51,064 nucleotides of DNA from an uncultured Saprospiraceae bacterium (GTDB lineage Bacteria; Bacteroidota; Bacteroidia; Chitinophagales; Saprospiraceae): contig CALLWB010000095.1 of the NCBI GenBank assembly GCA_938016265.1, forward strand, positions 1 to 51,064, read 5' to 3'. Position 1 is the first letter of the stretch. Each line of letters opens with the position of its first letter. Positions 16,228 to 23,210 of this stretch are shown one piece after another. A program made the translations under genes and the position numbers. The notes beneath the pieces are model-generated. The model saw only the letters and a list, made by a program, of their open reading frames with translations, was not told the origin of the DNA and made no database searches.

Positions 16228-17129
16228 TAGTTGGTTGGTGAAGAGTTCGTATTTATAAAAGACATGATTTTCGATAGTGCATTTTTGGACTCGTGCATCA
16301 GCGGTAATAATGGAAAAATATGAGGCATTTCGAGTTCTTCAATTACCGCTAATTTCACCCCTGCCTGATTCATTTTTTGGACGGCTAACTTACCATCGGG
16401 ATACATAATGTCCTTGCCTCCCAGGAGCACCATCGTCTCTGGAAAGCCCTTAAAATCTCCATACAAAGGAGAAATAGTTGGATCCTTTAAGTCTAATTCG
16501 CGGGCACACATTTTTTTTGCGGAACGTGCGCCTGCTTTACTCAACATGGGGTCCACTTTGTCAATTTCATCAATCTCCGTATTCGTCAAGCTTGCATCAA
16601 AAACGGGAGTGATCAAAATTAGCGCAGAAGGGAGGGCTTCCTGCTTTCGAGTCAGCCGTTGGACCAAAGACATAATCAGCGTTGCACCTACAGAATCCCC
16701 AATCATTTGGAGTGGAGCGGCAGCAGCTATTTCCTTAGCAGCCTTAGCATAAACCTGATCTATGTTTTGATTGATTTGATTAATGTCAGCTTCAGGAGCT
16801 TTGGGGTAATCAACGAGCCAAATAGTAGCCTGTGTTTGCGCCACCATTTTGCCGATGGCGTCCCAGTGATGGGGAGCTGGACCAGAAACGAATGCCCCTC
16901 CCGGAAGATAAATAATCAATCCTTTCTCAGCGTTGTTCTTTTTGCTGGCAATACTTATAATTTCAGAAGCACCGATTGTACTATGCTCAATAGCAAATTG
17001 GCGATAAAATTTTGCGGGTGGTTTTTTTCTGTCCGTTTTCCTTAGTGCTTGGACGTCAATCGGATCTTTAGAAAAGGTTTTCTTAATCCCTAAAACTTTC
17101 AATAGGAAGAACGTTAAATGTCTGATCAT
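16227..17129 (-). CDS. alpha/beta hydrolase, hormone-sensitive-lipase (fold-3) type esterase
   Basis: 300 aa. Carboxylesterase of the HSL/fold-3 family. The oxyanion segment YLPGGAF (74-80) stands in place of HGGG. The nucleophile is Ser146 in GDSVG, the acid Asp240 in GGKDIMYPDG and the base His270 in EMPHIFPLL. The N-terminus MIRHLTFFLLKVLG is hydrophobic but short and may simply be a membrane-facing helix. Replacing His in the HGGG motif by Pro (LPGG) is unusual but tolerated in some members. The substrate is a short-chain ester of unknown identity. Confidence 0.87.
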   Translation of the reverse strand: MIRHLTFFLLKVLGIKKTFSKDPIDVQALRKTDRKKPPAKFYRQFAIEHSTIGASEIISIASKKNNAEKGLIIYLPGGAFVSGPAPHHWDAIGKMVAQTQATIWLVDYPKAPEADINQINQNIDQVYAKAAKEIAAAAPLQMIGDSVGATLIMSLVQRLTRKQEALPSALILITPVFDASLTNTEIDEIDKVDPMLSKAGARSAKKMCARELDLKDPTISPLYGDFKGFPETMVLLGGKDIMYPDGKLAVQKMNQAGVKLAVIEELEMPHIFPLLPLMHESKNALSKIMSFINTNSSPTN

Positions 17130-17227
17130 GAGTTGTAAGTTCTTTTTTGATACGAACTAGCGCGTTATGATTCACTTGAGTTTGCTAGATCTTATGTGCG
17201 GCAAATATAGGGTAATTTTCAACATAT

Positions 17228-17311
17228 TTAGAGCACGGCATTTGCTTCAAGTTCTATCATAAACCCTTCGTTTGCCAATCCATTTACACTTACCATGTGC
17301 TTGCTGGGGTC
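17228..17311 (-). pseudogene. C-terminal fragment of a RidA/YjgF-family gene
   Basis: Just after the AraC-fusion stop a 28-codon open tail reads DPSKHMVSVNGLANEGFMIE followed by LEANAVL and a stop at 17228-17230. This matches the last part of RidA-type enamine/imine deaminase proteins, where (L)VEIEAIAV ends the barrel. No start and no upstream part of the gene exist; the reading frame runs back into the AraC-fusion gene and meets a stop. The gene was truncated, with the break within a few bases of the AraC-fusion stop codon. Confidence 0.6.
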
Positions 17312-17315
17312 GTTT

Positions 17316-18716
17316 TCATTCAAGGAGGTCTATAATATTCTTGATAAATTTTAATGCTTCTTTTTCAATCTGTTCTGTTAGATTTTTTTTATTGTTAAAA
17401 TCAGGTTTTTCTACAATGGTTTGGTCAATAATTGACAGGCTATCATCGATGGATTCTGCCAAATGGTACTTATTCCAATTACTGCCTTTGAACATTTGCC
17501 AATATTTCTTTCTGATTTGTTTGTTTTGACCAGATAAGCAAATTGAAAAATTCATCATTTTGTGATTTAATATGATTACAAACTTCAGTTTCTGTCTTTT
17601 CAATCCCGCTGTTGTTAGGGAAAAATAGGAAAATTCAGGATTGCCTTTATAAATGTTCCCTAGTTTAAAAGAAGTGTCATATTCTTTATGAAAAAAGGTT
17701 CTTACTTCTTTCATATAGTCGATCAGTTGATGGTAGTCTAGTTTTTTCCCGCAGAGAGGGGTTCCATCCTTGTGCGCTGAAAAATCTACTGCGTTTGTTT
17801 CTTCAGGTTTAATATTGTCTGTTTTTTCGAGTGGAATACAAATGTCTAGTATGATTTTTTGCTCAGGGTGTGTTCGGTGGTCATTATGATACATTTCAAA
17901 AAAGTCTCCATCCTTAAATTCATACCCATTTTCGAGGACCCAGACACACATATTTTTCCAAGCTGTTGAAATTTCTTCTGCTTTAATTTCAAAATGCCCG
18001 ACTGCATAAATGCCTTTCTTTAAATTTAGTTGTCGGATTGCTCCGTCTGCATTAATATCCTTGCGAATAGTTATACAAGTGCTAAATCTCACTTTTGAGG
18101 GTTGAGTGACGTTAGGGTTATCATGATATATGGTAATGGCTTTAAAATCGGTAGTAGACAACACCTTTTTTTGAGCTCCCCATTCCATCAATCGTTGAAA
18201 CATTTTACCCGCCTTATCAAATTCTCCAATATTAGAAATACTAGCAAGCTTTAGCTCTGGAAGTTCTTTTATTGCTATTTGTGCATTCATTTTCATCCAT
18301 TGTTTAATGTTTCCAATGGAACAAATGTAATTTTCTAAGGAGAAAGGTACTATACCAATCTTGCTAAGTATTTTTTTCCCTTCAGATTTAAATTTAGTTG
18401 GACTAGCACCATAGTATTTTTTAAAAGCTCTTGAAAAGGAATTAGCACTATTAAAACCATATCTATAGGCTAAGTTCTTTAAAGTTATGTTTTGGTCAAC
18501 AAGCAATATTGAAGCAATACGCTCAATCCGTTTTCTATTTACAAATTCGTTTAATTTTTCGCCAACCACAATTGAAAATACTCTATGAAAATGGTAGGGA
18601 GAATAATGCGCCTTTTTAGATAGCCCCTCAAGCGATAGGTCAGCATCAAGGTTAGTTTCAATATAATCCAAGACGACATTTATTCGTTTGAGATATGCTC
18701 GTCTTGTTTCATTCAT
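17316..18716 (-). CDS. AraC regulator fused to GyrI-like and DUF7000-like domains
   Basis: 466 aa, three domains. Residues 1-105 form an AraC-type double helix-turn-helix (LSLEGLSKKAHYSPYHFHRV; NLAYRYGFNSANSFSRAFKK; YGASPTKFK). Residues 125-300 form a GyrI/SOUL-like effector-binding domain (AIKELPELKLASISNIGEF ... YAVGHFEIKAEEISTAWKNM ... EMYHNDHRTHPEQKIILDIC). Residues 315-466 resemble the small domain known as DUF7000 (YMKEVRTFFHKEYDTSFKLG; KLKFVIILNHKMMNFSICLS; YWQMFKGSNWNKYHLAE). The HTH-GyrI pair is common (Rob/SoxS-like multidrug sensing), but the third domain is normally a separate protein. The fusion ends beside a truncated RidA fragment. Confidence 0.85.
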   Translation of the reverse strand: MNETRRAYLKRINVVLDYIETNLDADLSLEGLSKKAHYSPYHFHRVFSIVVGEKLNEFVNRKRIERIASILLVDQNITLKNLAYRYGFNSANSFSRAFKKYYGASPTKFKSEGKKILSKIGIVPFSLENYICSIGNIKQWMKMNAQIAIKELPELKLASISNIGEFDKAGKMFQRLMEWGAQKKVLSTTDFKAITIYHDNPNVTQPSKVRFSTCITIRKDINADGAIRQLNLKKGIYAVGHFEIKAEEISTAWKNMCVWVLENGYEFKDGDFFEMYHNDHRTHPEQKIILDICIPLEKTDNIKPEETNAVDFSAHKDGTPLCGKKLDYHQLIDYMKEVRTFFHKEYDTSFKLGNIYKGNPEFSYFSLTTAGLKRQKLKFVIILNHKMMNFSICLSGQNKQIRKKYWQMFKGSNWNKYHLAESIDDSLSIIDQTIVEKPDFNNKKNLTEQIEKEALKFIKNIIDLLE

Positions 18717-18774
18717 TTCTATCGTTTTTCCTAGGCTACCTTATTTATAAAAACCAGGTTAAGCTAGCGAAAAA

Positions 18775-18788
18775 TGTCCATTCGGACA
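18775..18788. promoter_or_regulatory. perfect inverted repeat upstream of the AraC fusion
   Basis: TGTCC attc GGACA, 59 nt upstream of the AraC-fusion start in the divergent spacer with the CHRD gene. A candidate operator or hairpin; short, so low confidence. Confidence 0.3.
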
Positions 18789-19069
18789 TAACATTAAAAT
18801 CATCAATCCTGTACCATTACATTGCTAATAATAATGCATTTCAACAAAATGACAAAGAGTTGGGAGGATATTTCTTAAAATGAAACGGCCTTTCAAAAAT
18901 GGGTTCCGCACTAATCAATAACTCCCAAAAACAAAACTTCATTTCGTCCTTAAAAATCCATTTCTGTCCTTGTTTTCTCCGATCTGGCATCTCTACTGGT
19001 TTTCATGATTCTCCTGTTTTAAGTTTGAACCAGAAATCAATTTTATTCAACAAATCAAAATTTCCTACC

Positions 19070-20923
19070 TTGAAAAAAACAACTACACTCCAATTCCTGC
19101 TTTTCACCTTTTTATTGTTTCAAATGCTGACAAGAGGGCACGCTGCTGACCTTAGAGCCGACTTTTTGTTTTTATCAACACTGGAAGGAAGCCAGGTTGT
19201 CCCTCCGGTCACGACCAATGCGTCCGGCGTGGGAAGCTTCCTACTCAATGTCAATAGAGACTCGATCTCCGTCAATGTAAGTATGGTTGGGGCCTTAGCC
19301 ACTTCCGCAGGTATCTATTTCGGATCGGAAGGAACCGCTGGTACACTCTTGATCGACCTCACCCCTAACTTGCAAGGAAACAGAATCGCTACCTCAATAA
19401 CTGGCACTGACCTAACCACCAACCTTGCCGATCTTCTAAAAGGAAAGCTCTTTCTACAGATAACAACAAACAACCACCCTTCTGGCGCACTGCGCGGCCA
19501 AATAGAGCTAGCAGCAGACTGGAATTTAGTGGCAGAACTGAACGGTGGAGAAGCCGTTCCTTCAAATACAACCGATGGTTATGGCCTGGGGTCTTTCGAT
19601 CTGTCTATGGACAAGGAGCGATTGAGCTTCAAAATCATTTGCCAGAATCTGTCAGGTGCCATCAGCACCGCGAAACTCCATATTGGAGCGCCAGGTATTG
19701 CTGGGGCAGAAGTGGAGGATTTAAGCACTTATATTAATGGGAATACCATCATTGGATCTATTCCCGCCTCCAGCGATTTCCTAAACAATGTCTTTTTGCA
19801 GAAAATTTATTTAAACATTCGTACCGCAGCCTATCCGGATGGACAACTACGTGCGCAGTTGCGACTCTATAAAGGCCTTGCGTTGGAGGTGTTCGCAGAA
19901 GGACAAAAAATGGTCCCTCCAATCAATACTCCTGCCAAGGCAATTGGCGTCTTTCGTCTCAGTCCCACACTCGACAGTTTGTATTATGAGGTAGTAGCAA
20001 CTGACATCAGCTCTTCCCTCAATTTCATGCACTTCCACATTGGCAATGCGGGACAAGCCTATGGCGGATTGCAGCTCGACTTTTCTTCCTCCATCCAGGG
20101 AAATCACATCAAAGGATTTATAAAAGGGGCAGCGGTCTCCAATAGTGCAGTTAAACGTCTTTTGATGGGGGAACTCGCCTTGATTTTTCATACAGGTGCA
20201 CGTCCTAATGGGGAGATTCGCGGCCAGTCTAGCAAATTTGCGCATGAAGGTTATACCTTCCAATTAGAAGGCAACCAGGTGGTGCCAGCGGTATCCACTC
20301 CTGCTTATGGTTCAGGAGTCGTATCGGTAGATCGAAAACAGGAGCGTGCACACTATCACTGGGTAGCAGGCGACCTGAGCAGTACTGCCACCAAAGCACA
20401 ACTCCACCATGCGCCTGCAGGAGCAGTCGGACCGATGATCTATGACATGAGTACAGTTATGACGGCTTCTGGCTCACAGGCTACCGCAAAAGGTGTCTGG
20501 AAGCCTACAGATGCAACACCATTCACCAGTACCTATGCAAGTTTGTTAAGCGAAGACATGGTCTATCTCAACATCAGCACTGCCCAACATCCAGACGGGG
20601 AACTGCGCGGACAAATACGATCAGAGGCAGTGTTCTATCAGACAACAACTTCCATTTTGGGAGTCCTAGAAGGAAAACCAACACGACTTAACATTTATCC
20701 TAATCCTACAAATGACAGGATTACCGTAAAGACAGACCACTTAACCTCTAATACTATTCAGGTCTACCTCACTGATCTGCTGGGCAGAATAGTGTTTAGC
20801 GCACCATATGAGCCTAGCCAGGAAGGGATGCTTATCGACTTAGGAAAATTGCAGTCCGGTATTTATTTGCTGCAATTGACCGATGGACAGGGTATAATTA
20901 CAGAAATGGTAATTAGACAATAA
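19070..20923 (+). CDS. secreted four-CHRD-domain protein with T9SS sorting tail
   Basis: The frame opens at an ATG at 18899, but the true signal peptide (LKKTTTLQFLLFTFLLFQML) begins 57 codons later, so I choose the TTG at 19070-19072 (617 aa). Four tandem CHRD-type beta-sandwich domains follow (about 115-120 residues each, starting LFLSTLEGSQVVPP, LVAELNGGEAVPS, LEVFAEGQKMVPP, FQLEGNQVVPAV). Each ends with a (G/P)xGxLRGQ-like strand. The C-terminal 75 residues form a type A T9SS domain (LNIYPNPTNDRI ... GIYLLQLTDGQG). CHRD domains were named from chordin and occur in many bacterial surface proteins without known ligands. The product is probably exported and anchored by T9SS. Confidence 0.85.
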   Translation: MKKTTTLQFLLFTFLLFQMLTRGHAADLRADFLFLSTLEGSQVVPPVTTNASGVGSFLLNVNRDSISVNVSMVGALATSAGIYFGSEGTAGTLLIDLTPNLQGNRIATSITGTDLTTNLADLLKGKLFLQITTNNHPSGALRGQIELAADWNLVAELNGGEAVPSNTTDGYGLGSFDLSMDKERLSFKIICQNLSGAISTAKLHIGAPGIAGAEVEDLSTYINGNTIIGSIPASSDFLNNVFLQKIYLNIRTAAYPDGQLRAQLRLYKGLALEVFAEGQKMVPPINTPAKAIGVFRLSPTLDSLYYEVVATDISSSLNFMHFHIGNAGQAYGGLQLDFSSSIQGNHIKGFIKGAAVSNSAVKRLLMGELALIFHTGARPNGEIRGQSSKFAHEGYTFQLEGNQVVPAVSTPAYGSGVVSVDRKQERAHYHWVAGDLSSTATKAQLHHAPAGAVGPMIYDMSTVMTASGSQATAKGVWKPTDATPFTSTYASLLSEDMVYLNISTAQHPDGELRGQIRSEAVFYQTTTSILGVLEGKPTRLNIYPNPTNDRITVKTDHLTSNTIQVYLTDLLGRIVFSAPYEPSQEGMLIDLGKLQSGIYLLQLTDGQGIITEMVIRQ

Positions 20924-20932
20924 TGTTCATGC

Positions 20933-21017
20933 TTAATTGTTAATGAGGGGTTGGTTAATAGTAAGACAGAGACGGTAGTTGTACAGATAGCATTAACCAA
21001 TCCCCATTAACAATTAA
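20933..21017. repeat. 27/26-bp near-perfect inverted repeat between convergent genes
   Basis: Left arm 20933-20959 and right arm 20992-21017 match at all positions except a small GGGG-region difference (blocks TTAATTGTTAATG and TTGGTTAAT pair exactly), with a 32-nt loop. It lies between the convergent CHRD and LytTR genes and the right arm overlaps the LytTR stop codon. It could act as a bidirectional terminator, or be the remains of a small inverted-repeat element; the arms themselves are made of TTAAT units. Confidence 0.7.
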
Positions 21018-21745
21018 CCAATATTGAACTGCTTAAAAAAAGAGGCTTTGTATTGAGGTCCGATGGGGATTTTTGTCTGGGCTATCATTACATAGTTCGC
21101 TCCGATAGAGGAAATATGATCTCTGGAAATAATGAAGGACCGATGTATACGGAGGAAACGACTACTTGCTGAATTTAGTTCTTCTTCAAACTTGGAAATG
21201 GATACCAATGTGCTGTATGTTTTCTCCTCGGTCATGAATACTTTAGTATAATTTTTCTTTGCTTCACAATGGGTAATCTCCTTTAGGGGAACCAGGAAAT
21301 TCTCTCCCCTCGCCTTTATATAGATAGTCGACTTCAACACCTCCTCTCCCCTTACATTTGCTGGAATACTAGAAGAATTCAATCGTTCAGTCGCCTTGAA
21401 AACCGCTTGGGCAAATCGCTCAAAAGTAAAGGGCTTAAGCAGGTAGTCAACTGCATTGAATTCGTAGCTTTGTACGGCATATTCTGCGTAGGCAGTGGTA
21501 AAGATGACCTTATGCTCCGGCTTTAGAATTTTCGCCATAGACAATCCACTCAAATTCGGCATATTGATATCCAGAAACAGGATCGCTGGGGTGGTTTGGT
21601 TTTCGAGAAAAGCAAGTGCTTCGATTGCATTTTTGAATTGCCCGACTCCTTCCAAATTAGGCATCTGCGTTATATATTTTGCGACAATAGATCGGGCGAT
21701 GGGTTCGTCATCAACAATTAGACATGGGTAGGTTCGGCTACTCAT
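21014..21745 (-). CDS. LytTR-family response regulator
   Basis: 243 aa. Residues 5-125 form a receiver domain: acidic pair D12/D13 (IVDDEP), phosphoacceptor Asp59 (LFLDINMPNLSG), Thr in VIFTTAYAEYA and Lys in DYLLKPF. Residues 140-243 form a LytTR DNA-binding domain (IYIKARGENFLVPLKEITHC ... FLRIHRSFIISRDHISSI). Its start overlaps the kinase stop by 4 bp (ATGA, 21742-21745), so the pair is translationally coupled. LytTR regulators in this phylum often act on adjacent outer-membrane or exopolysaccharide genes; the TonB-dependent receptor upstream is a candidate target. Confidence 0.93.
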   Translation of the reverse strand: MSSRTYPCLIVDDEPIARSIVAKYITQMPNLEGVGQFKNAIEALAFLENQTTPAILFLDINMPNLSGLSMAKILKPEHKVIFTTAYAEYAVQSYEFNAVDYLLKPFTFERFAQAVFKATERLNSSSIPANVRGEEVLKSTIYIKARGENFLVPLKEITHCEAKKNYTKVFMTEEKTYSTLVSISKFEEELNSASSRFLRIHRSFIISRDHISSIGANYVMIAQTKIPIGPQYKASFFKQFNIG

Positions 21746-22809
21746 AATGCAATGTTTTGTAGATTAATTTTTAGGGAGACCTCAAAGCTTCCTTCCTTTT
21801 GTTCTGCAGTTAATACGTGTTGATTTTCCGGGTACATGGCCTGTAGTCGTCTGCGGAGATTTTCAAGGCCGATTCCATTTTCATCATCGCTATCTGCTCG
21901 ATTTTCAAGGCAGTTGTTCCTCACTTGAAACCATAGTGTCCCTTCTGTATCAACGTCTAAATCGATTTTTATATTGATTGGTTCTGCCACTACATTTTTT
22001 GCATGCTTGAATGCATTTTCCACAGGAACGATCAACAACAATGGGGCAATATTCAAATCATGATTTTCCTTCAGAGCCGTGTTGAATTCAAATATCAAAT
22101 CATCTTCCAGGCGGATTTTCTCCAGGGCGATATAATTCTTAAGGTAAGAAATCTCTCGGTGCAAAGGCACGGTTGTGCTCTGGGTCTCGTATAGAGAATA
22201 GCGCAACAAGTCTGATAGCCGCACCATTAGATCCGGCAGTTTATCAGATCGCGCTACGGCAAGTCCATAAAAATTATTCATCGTATTGAATAGGAAATGC
22301 GGGGAGACCTGCGCTTTCAAGTTCTGTAGTTCTGATTGCAGTTGGAGTTTTTTCTGTTGGTCATCATACCATTGCTGAATAAAGGAGTCCTTAAAGTACT
22401 TCGCCAGTATTAACAGGATAAAAGTGATCAAATACAGTTTGATGTTTCCTAGAAAACTTGTCATCCAGGTCAATTCGCTCATCTCCGGAAGCGCTCCAAG
22501 GAAGTAAATTTGGCAGGAGGCAAGAAGTGCGACATAACCTATCCAGATCGCACCACCAATCAGGATAAGATTCAACTTGGAAAATCGCGGGTACATCCAC
22601 AAGGTAAGGTAGACCAATCCGGCAAAAACCAGTTCTGAAAAAAGCATAAGAATCAAGACTTCTTTCGAGTAATAAAGCACGGTGATGTAGTAGGCAAGCG
22701 ACCTGCCGGTCAGGTGCAATACCCAAAAGGTAAGGTGCCATGGCCATCGATGCTTTACAAAGAAAGTTGTAAGATCACTTAAGTTGTATTTTGGTTGGTT
22801 CACATCCAT
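21742..22809 (-). CDS. LytS-type sensor histidine kinase
   Basis: 355 aa from the ATG at 22809; the frame also allows 22860, but the extra 17 residues are polar and less typical. Four hydrophobic segments in the N-terminal half (about 45-155) form a membrane sensor. The His_kinase domain (PF06580 type) has the phosphoacceptor motif SPHFLFNTMNNF, then LSDLLRYSLYET and IALEKIRL. An ATPase part has VPVENAFKHAKN (N box) and GIGLENLRRRLQAMY (G box). Partner of the LytTR regulator at 21014. Signal sensed is unknown. Confidence 0.92.
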   Translation of the reverse strand: MDVNQPKYNLSDLTTFFVKHRWPWHLTFWVLHLTGRSLAYYITVLYYSKEVLILMLFSELVFAGLVYLTLWMYPRFSKLNLILIGGAIWIGYVALLASCQIYFLGALPEMSELTWMTSFLGNIKLYLITFILLILAKYFKDSFIQQWYDDQQKKLQLQSELQNLKAQVSPHFLFNTMNNFYGLAVARSDKLPDLMVRLSDLLRYSLYETQSTTVPLHREISYLKNYIALEKIRLEDDLIFEFNTALKENHDLNIAPLLLIVPVENAFKHAKNVVAEPINIKIDLDVDTEGTLWFQVRNNCLENRADSDDENGIGLENLRRRLQAMYPENQHVLTAEQKEGSFEVSLKINLQNIAL

Positions 22810-23210
22810 TGTTATACTGGTCAACTGGATTGTTTTTGAGGAGTAAATCCTATTGCTCAACGTATTGTTAATCTGCTACTTTAGGTCCGTTTATCTAGCA
22901 GAAAAAATTAAGATTGCTCCTTGTTTTTCCAGGACTACTAAGATACGGTTTTTTCACCAGAAGGGGTTCGACTTTATCCCACTTAAAAAATCAATTTTAC
23001 TAGAGGAAAAGTGGAATGGCTGGATTGGAAGCGGGTTATTGAGGATGGATAGTTCGATCAATACCTGGATGTTCTGCAAATGGGAAATTACAGGTAGTCG
23101 ATCTGGTTGATTACCTATCTTTCAATGAGGCAAAGGTGAATGATGGTTTGCCCCTACCATTTTTTACCACTTAACCAATCTTCTATAAACCATTTTCTTA
23201 CAAAAAGCAT
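22810..23210. other. spacer, no gene seen
   Basis: About 400 bases between the kinase start and the receptor stop. Contains the kinase promoter region, but I see no clear -33/-7 pair, and no coding frame with protein-like composition. Confidence 0.5.
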
